Origin: Pyrrhosoma nymphula
Lineage: Eukaryota > Arthropoda > Insecta > Odonata > Coenagrionidae
Direction of reading: 5' to 3'
DNA: 64,000 bases
NCBI GenBank assembly: GCA_963573305.1
Contig: OY754330.1
Span: 18,448,596 to 18,512,595 of the forward strand
The translations under genes and the position numbers were made by a program. Under the pieces are notes generated by a model that saw nothing but the letters and a program-made list of their open reading frames with translations, ran no database searches and was not told the DNA's origin. Below are positions 21,701 through 30,347 of the stretch, one piece after another. Each line of letters starts with the position of its first letter. Position 1 is the first letter of the stretch.

Positions 21701-22544
21701 CATATTCATATTAGAAAAATAATATAATTGACTTTGCAATTGATGAAGAATAATAATAATAAATTTTATTGTTCTAGGACCTTGTCCTATGGAACATAAA
21801 TCATTTTATACAATTAGACTCTGCAGTGAAAACAGAAATAGGTACTTGCCTAACTAATTGTAAACAATCAAAACAGAATAATACAGAAAAAGAAATGACA
21901 TAATACTAAAAAAAAACGATTAATTGACCCTTTCTGAAATCAACAACTGCGGAAAGATAAAGTAACTCAATAAAATAATACATTGATGTTATGGTACAAT
22001 TTTACAGAATCAAAGATTAATTTATATTATATCTTATAAATAAAAATGGATTGCGCATTTTGTTGGTAAGCAGTTAACTTGGATAATGGCTGGAGTGATT
22101 TCGCTGAAATATTCACAATTTGTTCATCCCCGTTTCGGGACGGTAAACGAGTTATAATATATAGTGTAGGAATAATACATGAATTTTAAATTACATTTAC
22201 AATTTTTCCCATAAGATTACACGGAGTTTTACATTTTTCACGGTGCAGTGCTTTCATATTTCTGCATTAAAATACTTGAATTTGTACCGATCGCTTTTAT
22301 TTTTCCTTCATCGGAATGTCGAAACTCTGAACTATCTTATTCTTTCGATGTTTTTATGATAAATCATCCAGTTAACGATTAATTACGCACTTTAAACGAT
22401 GTTTGTAGCTCTTTAAATGGGTCTTTCATTGTTGTCTCCGATCCATTTCTGATGTAAACAAACACCGCATTTCGTGATATAGGGCTAGAAATAATGATTC
22501 TTTCATTATTGTTGTAGCAACCAAGAATTTGGAGATTTTAAAAA

Positions 22545-23815
22545 GTGCACGGAAAGTGCATGAAATTTGTAGATGATGGAACTGGCGGAGTTTTCTTCTT
22601 GGACGCTCCCGGTGGAACTGGAAAAAACATTTTGATCACATTGATTTTGGCAACGATTCGATCGCAGAATGAAATTGCACTTGCACTTGCTTTATCAGGA
22701 ATTGCTGCTACGTTGTTGGAAGGCGGTCGAACAGCTCATTCAGCACTCAAGTTACCATTGAATATGCATATCAATGATACTATGATACTCCAACGTGCAA
22801 TCTTTCAAAGAACTGTGCAATAACCAAAGTTTGGGATGAATGTACGATGGCACATAAAGATCTTTAGAGGCATTAGACCGACGATCTATGAAACAACCGA
22901 AATCTGTTTGGTGGTGCGATGATTCTGTTGTCAGGTGACTTTCACCAAACATTGCCAGTGATTCCACGGTCAACGCCAGCCGATGAACTAAATGGATGTT
23001 TGAAGTCGTCCGATTTGTGGAAACACGTCAAGACTCTCAAATTAGGCACAAACGTGCATGTCGAGTTGCAGAAAGACGAATCTGGAGAGGTATTTGCTGA
23101 ACAATTGCTGGACATTGGAAATGGAAAAATACCCATTGACACTCCCACTGGCTGCATTACGTTCCCCATCGATTTTTGCTAGTTCACCGAATCAAAGACC
23201 GAACTAATCCGAAAAGTGTTCCCAAACATTGCTCAAAATTACAAAAATCATGTTTGGTTGAGCGAACGTGCTATATTGGCTGCGAAAAACATTGATGTAG
23301 ACGAATTGAATTTCAAGATTCAAAGCGAAATTCCTGGCGAATTGATGACGCACAAATCGATGGATTCCGTTCTTACCCAAGATGATGTCGTCAACTATCC
23401 AACCGAATTTTTAAACTCACTGGAATTGCCCGGATTTACACCTCACAATCTCCAATTAAAAGTCGGATCGGTAATCATAATGTTGCGGAATATCAACCTC
23501 GTATTTGTAATGGAACCCGGCTTGCGGTGAAAAAACTGTCTAACAACGTCATCGAAGCAACAATTCTTAAAGGAGAGTACTAAGGAGAAGACGTTTTGAT
23601 ACCATGCATCCCAATGATTCCAACCGACATGCCATTCGACTTCAAACGCTTGCAGTTTCCAGTGCGGCTTGTATTCGCAATGACAATAAACAAATAGCAA
23701 GGGCAGTCATTGAGTGTTTGGGGCATTAACCTTGTAAATCCATGCTTCTCGCATGGTCAATTGTATGTCGCCTGTTCTCGTGTCGGAAAATCATCAGCTT
23801 TCTTCGTTTACGCGG
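22545..23815 (+). pseudogene. Helitron PIF1-type helicase, C-terminal part
   Basis: Three open segments plus frameshifted links form a PIF1-like helicase of the Helitron type. 22545-22823 has FLDAPGGTGKN, the Walker A region with Asn replacing the usual Thr, followed by IAATLLEGGRTAHSALKLP. 22919-23182 has LLSGDFHQTLPVIPRSTPAD, a close match to helicase motif III (GDFRQ.LPV). 23216-23530 covers the next region ending PGFTPHNLQLKVGSVIIMLRN. A further frame (about 23625-23815) has LQFPVRLVFAMTINKQ and FSHGQLYVACSRVG, motifs V and VI. An Asp-Glu box expected between the first two segments is disrupted. Start codon and Rep domain are absent. It is inactive but well preserved for its age. Confidence 0.9.
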
Positions 23816-24327
23816 CAAACAACAAAACAAAAATGTTGTGTATCATACAACGTTGCATTAACAAAAAATACTGATACCACAGCAAAGAAATAGGAACAAG
23901 GCATTTCTTTCCTTTGATTATACTAAAACAACGATCTTGCAATCGAAATCGAAATGCACATATAACACCTTGAGATTCGTGTGATTTAAAATTTAATGGG
24001 AGAAAATAAGTCATTTGGTTGACATTAAATTCTGACTTTTTTATATTTAATCTTAACATTTTAAAAACGAGTGATTTCCCTTTTCTTTATTTTCCATTTA
24101 ATCAGACTGTTCCACCGGAACGCGTGGACAGGTACAGCTATTAAAAATATATATCAATTACAATGGGAAATTTAAAAATAGGGCATTGAAAATGAAGAAA
24201 AACTTCAATTTAAGCATTTAACCATGATAAATAACTATGCATAACTGTTATTATTATGCTGATTGAGTAACTATCCACGTCAAGTGTATATATTTTGAAA
24301 TGACCTCGAGCGAAGCTGGGGGCATTT

Positions 24328-24498
24328 CAAGTACAGTACACCGTCTGTCGGATGAGACGTTAAACTGTGGACCCCTTGGCGCCGTTCGCAAGAGTAGGCT
24401 AATGCCGACGCCAGGTGTCCCTCCATCCTTCTCTGTACAGTTTTCCTTGGCGCAAATGACCTTAGTTGTCGGTCGCCGGCTTTAAAATACTACTACTA
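24328..24498 (+). repeat. SINE-like insertion in the Helitron
   Basis: The Helitron block AGCGAAGCTGGGGGCATTT (about 24309-24327) reappears as AGCGAAGCCTGGCATTT at about 24501-24517, which reads as a target-site duplication around the insert. The insert contains GGATGAGACGTTAAACTGTGG and GGCTAATGCCGACGCC (first block shortened to GATGAGACGTTAAACTG for reference) and ends in a TAC trinucleotide tail. I do not see clear pol III boxes, so the SINE class is an inference. Confidence 0.55.
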
Positions 24499-25112
24499 CT
24501 AGCGAAGCCTGGCATTTTGGCTAGATTTATATAGAATCCACCCACGTCGCGTCGGAAGAGAATGTTGAGCGATTGAGAAAGTCATGTATACGAAGTCCTA
24601 AGATGTCCATTTCTCGACGCAGTTTGGAACTTGGCATTGCTAAAATAACTATTCAAAATTATATATGAAGTCTTAAATTGCATGCTTGCAATATTCAACT
24701 GAGGCATGAAATCAAACCAACGGATAGGCCTATATTTGTTGAATTTTCTGTAAAGATGCTGGCTGACATGCTGAAGTGACTTCAACATCAACACTGACAT
24801 CAAATCTCGGACAGGTGCTGCTGAATCACGCATTCATTTCATATTGATGCCTCGATAATAATTATTTCTCTTGTAATTGACAATTGACATCACGAACAAC
24901 GTTTTCGATGACTCTGTTTAAAGATGAAATAAATATACACTGGCAGGACAAAGTCTGCCGGGTTCAGCTAGTTTTACAATAAATTCGACAATAATAAAGA
25001 GAAGGGGAAAACCTGGATTTGAATGATAATCTTACGTGGTAGATAACATTTATAGATTACAATGTTTTAGTACTATTATATGGTATTACATAATGGCATA
25101 TTATAATAAATG

Positions 25113-25444
25113 TTAATTACAATTGTATTTTTCAAGCAAATATGAGTACACTTTAATTTTGAATTGATTTACAGTATAACAGTTAATAATGTCGTCCGGT
25201 ATATCATTCCATATTCTTATAACAGAGTTTAGGGTTGATAATTGGTAATGTTAGACTTCAACGCATAAACATGCTCTAAACCAACGCCATATAAATGCTC
25301 CAACAGGCGATGGGTTGATACTAACTGGTGAAATTGGAGTATGCTCTGGCATGTTAAGCAAAGTACCTACATCCCACAGCAGAGACAAGTTTGAAGACTT
25401 TTCATGGACACTCAGTGGTACCGATTCATATAACTTTTACTTTT
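25113..25444 (-). pseudogene. LINE ORF2 C-terminal fragment
   Basis: The minus frame reads KLYESVPLSVHEKSSNLSLL, DVGTLLNMPEHTPISP and then, after one in-frame stop, NSVIRIWNDIPDDIINCYTV, NQFKIKVYSYLLEKYNCN and a stop at 25113-25115. The pattern WNxIPxxI...FKxKxxxYLLxxY is typical of the last 60 residues of CR1/Jockey/I-type LINE polyproteins, downstream of the reverse transcriptase. One internal stop and the absence of everything upstream mark it as 5'-truncated and dead. Confidence 0.7.
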
Positions 25445-25478
25445 TTTATAGCATACTTTCATCGAACCGCTAATGTTA

Positions 25479-25920
25479 TATATATATATATATATAAAAA
25501 TAAACTATGCCACAGGTGGGGCGGAATTAAATATAAACACATAAAAAAGAACACTCACACTATAAGTTGATATTTCGGTTGCTCTAGAACCTTTCTCAAA
25601 GATAGACGGATACAGAATGATGGATAGGCAGGGAACAAGAGGTGGGGTGAGATGGGAGGAGAGAGGGGTAGGGAGGGAGAAGAGGGGAGGGGCGGGAGGG
25701 GGTCAGAGGAAGAGGGAAGGGCAAGGAGGGAAAGAGGCGGGAGGGGGTCAGAGGAGGAGAAAGGGATGTGGAAGGGAGAAAAGGGGAGGGGCGGGAGGGG
25801 AAAGGGCCCGAAATATCAACTTATAGTGTGAGTGTTCTTTTTTATGTGTTTATATTTAATTCCGCCCCACCTGTGGCATAGTTTATTTATATTATCGCGT
25901 GTGTGATTTTCCACGAACTC

Positions 25921-25923
<3 letters not shown>
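25479..25923. mobile_element. PLE-type palindrome with polypurine core
   Basis: Left arm (25498-25605, minus sense) and right arm (25805-25890, plus sense) are complementary: CCACAGGTGGGGCGGAATTA, AAGAACACTCACACTATAAG and TTGATATTTCGG against their complements. The right arm extends to CCACGAACTCGTG at the (TA)n tract. The core (25617-25805) is almost pure purine with imperfect repeats of AGGGGCGGGAGGGGGTCAGA. Read on the minus strand, the core is the pyrimidine tract that precedes the hairpin motif in other PLE ends, so the structure is two PLE 3' ends head-to-head with one retaining its tract. Confidence 0.7.

Positions 25924-25986
<63 letters not shown>
25924..25986. repeat. (TA)n microsatellite
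   Basis: Pure TA tract directly after the PLE-type end CCACGAACTCGTG. Confidence 0.98.
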
Positions 25987-25989
<3 letters not shown>

Positions 25990-26409
25990 TTCCGCAGGAA
26001 TAGCATCAAGTGCAACGTCATTCTTTTCTGTTTTCACGTGTGAATTCTCAGGATATATTTCGTTTTTGCGGGAATCCCGGGAGTTGAAATACACTTCCCG
26101 TGGCCTGAATGGAGATTATAAATGGCGCAATAGGCGAAGGGTCGGAGCAAGTTAGGTCGAAGGTCAAATCCAACCTCTCGCATTCATGCAACGATTCAGA
26201 GGATTAGACATTGAGCACATAGTATTTCGGTGTGCGACACATCGAATGTGCGCAGTTATCGCAACACGCAAAAACTGAGCAACCAAAATCATGCTATTGG
26301 CACGCACATTCCGAACTTACAGACAAAATAAAATTTTTAACATGATTGGTACATAATTGACGGATTTAGACTCGAAAATGTGAAAGTACATTTCAATATG
26401 AACAAAACC
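25987..26409. other. No recognisable feature
   Basis: Mixed-composition spacer without shared repeats or coding motifs. Confidence 0.4.
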
Positions 26410-26591
26410 TTTTGTACTTTACTACAGCTTTTTTATTTCCCTTACTACGCCCGTTAAACCCGCTAATACATCATCCTCGGGTACTTTTCTCATCCTTACA
26501 TACGGAGTGTTTACACCAAGTACCTAAAGATGATATATTAGCATCGAAACGCGTTGTACGGGAAATAAAAAAGCTGTGGTAAAGTACAAAC
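26410..26591. repeat. PLE-like palindrome
   Basis: Outer arms TTTTGTACTTTACTACAGC and TTTTTTATTTCCC are matched by GGGAAATAAAAAAGCTG and TGGTAAAGTACAAA. Inner arms include CATCATCCTCGGGTAC and its counterpart GTACCTAAAGATGATATATT. The right half carries AAAGATG, a loop, CATCGAAACGCG, the box-stem-GAAAC layout of PLE ends. A further GAAACGC-type motif lies on the minus strand at 26686-26725. Confidence 0.6.
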
Positions 26592-26992
26592 ATACTTGAT
26601 CTCAATAATGATAGGTATATTCTTCTTCTTCTACTTTCAGGGGATATTGGTCAAATAAGTTGAAATATTTTTTATTGCTCTTTGCCAGCGTTTCGAATTT
26701 CTACCTATGCTTCTTCTGGGCTACAATGAAAATATTGGGCGTTTTTACATCAATGGAATATATTTTACAATGTTTTCTACATATTTATGTTAAAATGTTT
26801 ACAAACATTTGATTTTTCAATTTACCTCAGAGATAGTTCCTTCCAAGTAAATTGCTTGATTATTCCTTCGTTGTTATTAATGGTTGTGTATGTAGGTTGT
26901 TTCAAAAATCTAAATATAGTTAAGTATCGATAAAGCATAACAGATTGTAATAAAATTTACATAGTTTGGCAGTCTTTTTTTTAAGATGTTAT
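26592..26992. other. Unrecognised spacer with one PLE-like motif
   Basis: A+T-rich. The only signal is the minus-strand motif at 26686-26725 (CCAGAAGAAGCATAGG, then AATTCGAAACGCTGG). Confidence 0.4.
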
Positions 26993-27181
26993 GCTTTCCC
27001 GGTGAATAATATTAGTAAAATCTTCTCGGGTTTTCCACCGGGTAAGGCTTTTTAAAGGCCAACGTTTCGACGAGTGACTCCCTCATCGTCATCAGGGCTG
27101 AGACTGATTGCCGAGTTGGTCCATGCCGGGGTTTTTATAGCTGGCCAAGGGCGGTTGAAAACCCATTGTTGACCGGTTCGT
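26993..27181 (-). mobile_element. PLE family 2, 3' terminus
   Basis: Continues downstream of the GIY-YIG frame. On the minus strand: GGGTTTTCAACCGCCC, CCTGATGACGATGAGGGAGT (27097-27078), CACTCGTCGAAACGTTGG, AAGCCTTACCCGGTGG, AAAACCCGAGAAG and finally CACCGGGAAAGCAT. The CTGATGA box is exact, the stem CGATGAG/CTCGTCG is 7 bp, and AAACGTT follows. The same terminal blocks appear without coding sequence at 5160-5300 and 15160-15430. No (TA)n tract adjoins this end. Confidence 0.7.
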
Positions 27182-27643
27182 TCAAGGCGGTTTTAATTTG
27201 AATTGTAACCGCGACCGTTTAATTTCATTGAGTAGCGGTCTCCACATTTGGCTGATGCACAGCCCAGAGTATCGTTTTAACTTCTTCTCCTCCAAACTTA
27301 TCTCTATAGCCTCTTTCATCAAACGATGCCAGTATCCATTTGAACGGCAAAGGATTTTGGTGCCGTTAAAATTGATGGAGTGCGCATTATCTAGACTATG
27401 GTCTGCCAGGGCCGATTTTTCGGGTTGAAATATTCTTATATGCCTCTTGTGTTCCTTAATTCTGGTTTCCACCGTGCGTGCAGTCTCTCCAATGTAGGCG
27501 AGGCCACACTCACAAGGGATGATATAAACCCCAGGCACTCTGAGGCCGAGGTTGTCCTTTACTCTTACGAGCCGATTCGAATTTTCCCTAGAATTTTCTA
27601 TTTTTTTTTTACTGCAGGATTTTTCTTTTGTAATGAGCAACAT
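27182..27643 (-). pseudogene. PLE GIY-YIG endonuclease domain (family 2)
   Basis: A 153-codon frame. After a Lys-rich, Asn-rich leader, residues about 38-55 read PGVYIIPCECGLAYIGETAR, the GIY and YIG halves (VY and YIG) of a GIY-YIG nuclease. TRIKEHKRH supplies the conserved Arg/His helix, ALADHSLDNAHSINF is the usual PLE follow-up, and LMKEAIEISL contains the conserved Glu that binds the catalytic metal in this fold. The frame ends at 27182. All catalytic positions I can identify are intact, but the reverse transcriptase upstream is replaced by another element's fragment at 27665. In PLEs this domain nicks the target DNA for target-primed reverse transcription. Confidence 0.9.
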
Positions 27644-27664
27644 TTTTTGAAATAATCTTTTTTC

Positions 27665-27838
27665 TTCGTTTGCTTCTGAATCTATATTTTTTTAGTTGAA
27701 AATTGAGTGTGTGGTTATTTTTGATTGCATGATCTGCTAGTGCACATAATTGAATTTTTTATTTCATATTAGTTTTATGCTGGGAAATTCTATTTTTCAG
27801 GTATTGAGATGTTTGGCCTACATACATATTATCACATG

Positions 27839-27840
<2 letters not shown>
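27665..27840 (-). pseudogene. Second, different PLE GIY-YIG fragment (family 3)
   Basis: The minus frame from 27840 downward reads TCDNMYVGQTSQYLKNRIS, QHKTNMK, a stop, KIQLCALADHAIKNNHTLNF and QLKKYRF. MYVGQTS is the YIG half of the nuclease, NRISQHK the Arg/His helix and CALADH the same downstream block as in the neighbouring frame, but the sequence is clearly a different lineage. It starts abruptly at the (TA)n tract (27846) and has one internal stop. It abuts the family-2 frame in the same orientation, so two PLE fragments are in tandem. Confidence 0.75.

Positions 27841-27845
<5 letters not shown>

Positions 27846-27891
<46 letters not shown>
27846..27891. repeat. (TA)n microsatellite
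   Basis: TA tract between a truncated PLE fragment (left) and a PLE-type terminus (right). Confidence 0.97.
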
Positions 27892-27894
<3 letters not shown>

Positions 27895-28003
27895 TTGCCA
27901 CAGGTGGGGCGGAATTAAATATAGAAACACAAAAAAGAACACCCACACTATACGTTCTGATATTTCGACAGCCGAAAAGCTGCCTTTCTAACAGAAGGAA
28001 GTA

Positions 28004-28006
<3 letters not shown>
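27892..28006 (-). mobile_element. PLE-type terminus, single arm
   Basis: On the minus strand: TTAGAAAGGCAGC, TTTTC, GGCTGTCGAAATATCAGAAC, GTGTGGGTGTTC, CTGTGGCAAAGTT, then (TA)n. It matches one arm of the palindrome at 29324-29608. No coding sequence remains. Confidence 0.7.

Positions 28007-28065
<59 letters not shown>
28007..28065. repeat. (TA)n microsatellite
   Basis: Pure TA tract between a PLE-type terminus and the 3' end of the subfamily-1 PLE at 28070. Confidence 0.98.
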
Positions 28066-28068
<3 letters not shown>

Positions 28069-28069
28069 T

Positions 28070-28287
28070 AAATAAAACAGTGATACACTAAACAAACACA
28101 GAAACACGCAAAAAGGACACTCACAAAAGAAAACTTGTACGTTTCGGCGTCAGGACGCCATCGTCAGCGGTAGAGGAATGATGATTCCGCTCTGTTCCCT
28201 TGGGAAGGAAAGGGCAGAGAGGAAGGAGGGGGGGTAAGTGCGAATGGATAGTGGTGGGGAGAGAGAGGTGGCTATTGGGCTTTTAAT
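28070..28287 (-). mobile_element. PLE subfamily 1, 3' terminus (minus copy)
   Basis: Left arm of a large palindrome whose other arm is 29001-29225. On the minus strand: pyrimidine tract, GGGAACAGAGCGGAA, the hairpin motif CTGACGATGGCG, TCCTG, ACGCCGAAACGTACAAG (28168-28133), GTGAGTGTCC, then AAACACTGTTTTATTTATGC-type sequence against (TA)n. The core boxes CTGACGA and GAAA are exact here. Confidence 0.85.
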
Positions 28288-28682
28288 TCAATGGGCTAGG
28301 TTTAGCCCGGGCTTTTCGAATGCTCTTGTCACCCAAATATGGGCGTATTCACGAATTTTCACGTCAACATTACCGGCGGATTCAGGAAGGGCTTCTATGA
28401 TCTCTAGGGAGAAACAATCGTCAAAATTTTGAGAGTGGGAGGCGGTATGTTTGGGAATGGGATCAAGAAAAGGTGGAGTTTTGGTGGCATGGCGGTGATT
28501 GTTCATACGGATATTGAGGGGGGTGGTACATTTTCCCACATAGAAGGCAGGGCAGAAATTGCAGGAAAGGCGGTAGATGATGTTGCTGGTGGTATAATTG
28601 GCCGTAGAGGAAGATCTTTTGAGGGAGGGGGTGGCGGAGGGGCGGAGGAGAGAGCAGCATTTGCACCTCGGGCGTCCGCATG
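28288..28682 (-). pseudogene. PLE GIY-YIG endonuclease region (subfamily 1)
   Basis: The best-preserved subfamily-1 copy. The minus frame reads STCGRPRCKCCSLLRP (cysteine motif), SNIIYRLSCNFCPAFYVGK (GIY and YIG halves, with the Gly intact), TPLNIRMNNHRHATK (Arg and His of the next helix), DCFSLEIIEALPES (possible catalytic Glu) and IWVTRAFEKPGLNLAH to the stop. The frame is open for about 130 codons. Upstream to 28766, after a frameshift, PSNLRDILKSTR is recognisable. The reverse transcriptase core is absent. It faces an inverted 5'-truncated copy at 28771. Confidence 0.88.
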
Positions 28683-28770
28683 TTGAGGAAAGTGGCGGAG
28701 GGGGGGCGGTGGGTTGCAGGGAGGGTCTAGTGGATTTTAAAATGTCCCGCAGATTTGAGGGACGCTTCCC

Positions 28771-29000
28771 TCAATATCCGTATGAACAATCACCGCCATG
28801 CCACCAAAACTCCACCTTTTCTTGATCCCATTCCCAAACATACCGCCTCCCACTCTCAAAATTTTGACGATTGTTTCTCCCTAGAGATCATAGAAGCCCT
28901 TCCTGAATCCGCCGGTAATTTTGACGTGAAAATTCGTGAATACGCCCATATTTGGGTGACAAGAGCATTCGAAAAGCCCGGGCTAAACCTAGCCCATTGA
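28771..29000 (+). pseudogene. PLE endonuclease C-terminal part, inverted copy
   Basis: Starts abruptly inside LNIRMNNHRHATKTPPFLD and runs through FDDCFSLEIIEALPESAG to FEKPGLNLAH and stop, nearly identical to the C-terminal 78 codons of 28288-28539 on the other strand. It lacks the GIY/YIG part. Together with its 3' terminus it forms the right arm of a palindrome of about 450-bp arms. Confidence 0.88.
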
Positions 29001-29259
29001 ATTAAAAGCCCAATAGCCACCTCTCTCTCCCCACCACTATCCATTCGCACTTACCCCCCCTCCTTCCTCTCTGCCCTTTCCTTCCCAAGGGAACAGAGCG
29101 GACTCATCATTCCTCTACCACTGACGATGGCGTCCTGACGCCGAAACGTACAAGTTTTCTTTTGTGAGTGTCCTTTTTGCGTGTTTCTGTGTTTGTTTAG
29201 TGTATCACTGTTATATTTATGCATGTGCATCGTCGCCGAGAGCGATTTTCTACCAAGAC

Positions 29260-29261
<2 letters not shown>
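29001..29261 (+). mobile_element. PLE subfamily 1, 3' terminus (plus copy)
   Basis: Pyrimidine tract, GGGAACAGAGCGGACTC, the hairpin motif at 29121-29150 (CTGACGA, T, GGCGT, CCTG, ACGCC, GAAAC, GTA), TTTTGTGAGTGTCCTTTTTG, GCATGTGCATCGTCGCCGAG and ACCAAGACAT against (TA)n. Confidence 0.85.

Positions 29262-29323
<62 letters not shown>
29262..29323. repeat. (TA)n microsatellite
   Basis: TA tract joining the 3' end of a subfamily-1 PLE to the palindromic terminus pair at 29324. Confidence 0.98.
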
Positions 29324-29324
<1 letters not shown>

Positions 29325-29602
29325 GAGTTCGTGGAAAATCGCACACGCGATAATTTAAATAAAAGTAAACTTTGCCACAGGTGGGGCGGAAATAAATATA
29401 GAAACACAAAAAAGAAGAACACTCACACACTATACGTTCTGATATTTCGACAGCCGAGCTGTCTTTCTCACAGATGGGTTGATTCTGTATCCTTCCTTCT
29501 GTGAGAAAGGCAGCTCGGCTGCCGAAATATCAGAACGTTTAGTGTGTGAGTGTTCTTCTTTTTTGTGTTTCTATATTTATTTCCGCCCCACCTGTGGCAA
29601 AG

Positions 29603-29608
<6 letters not shown>
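29324..29608. mobile_element. Compact PLE-type palindrome between TA tracts
   Basis: Arms of about 115 bp (29364-29472 minus sense, 29505-29608 plus sense) are near-perfect complements across a spacer of about 30 bp. The plus arm reads TGTGAGAAAGGCAGC, TCG, GCTGCCGAAATATCAGAAC, GTGTGTGAGTGTTC, TTTTTTGTGTTTCTATATT and CCGCCCCACCTGTGGCAAAG. The outer left end has CGAGTTCGTGGAAAATCGC. TA tracts lie on both sides. This is the cleanest example of the head-to-head terminus pair. Confidence 0.85.

Positions 29609-29659
<51 letters not shown>
29609..29659. repeat. (TA)n microsatellite
   Basis: TA tract at the right end of the palindrome. Confidence 0.98.
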
Positions 29660-29663
<4 letters not shown>

Positions 29664-29783
29664 ATATGTCAAAAACGTCCACTTTATAAATATTTCCTTT
29701 CCGTAAACATATTAAAATCTTTTATGCGAGACCCATGGGTATGTTCAAATTATTTCAGTTAATATCTCTCTGGTTTTTGTTAA

Positions 29784-30347
29784 GAATGGTTCCACTGTAA
29801 AAAGAGCTATATGTCATTTAATTACTATTATGACAACCTATAGGAAATTTGCCCACTAACTGATATAAACAGAAAAACTCGACCTTTCCACTCCACTTTT
29901 CTCACAAATTGAATTTTAACGTACATTGAGTTCAATCAGCTAATGGGAGATCACAGGGAGAAACAGTATGTTACTCTAACATATATACATATTCCATTTT
30001 CGTAAAAAAAAACGTTTTATAAGAAGGAAAAACTCAAGAGAAATCGAATAAAAGTAAAAAATATAGGAATCTTTTGTACCTTATATTTTTTTGTTATAAG
30101 TGAATTACTGGCGTAATTGTATTCAAAATGCAGTGATTCCATACAAATGACACTAGGAGTCGGTGACTCCTATTACTATATGGCTAATTTAATATATATT
30201 CGTGGAATGAGCTCCACATTTTGTATTTATTTCAATAATGGCTTTCTGTAGTCAACGAATTTAATCAGCGAAAGTATGATTTTTTAAACCATAGAAACAA
30301 AAATGTGGAATTCAGTATTTATTTTTATTAACACAATGGAACCTTCT
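29784..30347 (+). mobile_element. MITE family B, diverged copy 3
   Basis: Starts TTAAGAATGGTTCCACTGTA (TTAA at 29780-29783) and ends near CAATGGAACCTTCTT. Shared internal blocks with 34579-35132 include TGATATAAACAGAAAAAC-like, GAGTTCAAT, ATTCAAAATGCAGTGATTC and AATGTGGAATTCAGTATTT. It is clearly older or from a sister subfamily. Confidence 0.7.

Larger units (their letters stand above)
22032..24971 (+). mobile_element. Helitron, about 2.94 kb
   Basis: 5' end TCTTATAAATAAAAATGG preceded by A, as in arthropod Helitrons that start with TC. The 3' end carries the terminal hairpin GGCAG-ACAAAGT-CTGCC, GGGTTCAG and CTAG, followed by T, which matches the CTRR|T rule. It contains helicase coding remnants at 22545-23815, while the Rep (HUH) nuclease part is missing. 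Helitrons move by rolling-circle replication and insert between A and T without target duplication, which the A/T flanks here fit. A SINE-like insert sits at 24328-24498. Confidence 0.85.
21745..25450 (-). mobile_element. LINE 3' region, split by a Helitron
   Basis: The coding tail is at 25113-25444 (minus). The 3' UTR continues down to 24972, is interrupted by the Helitron (22032-24971), resumes at 22031 and ends in an (ATT)n-type tail at about 21749-21762. Joining the flanks across the Helitron gives a continuous 3' region of ordinary composition. The bulk of the LINE upstream of 25450 is absent or unrecognisable. Confidence 0.6.
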
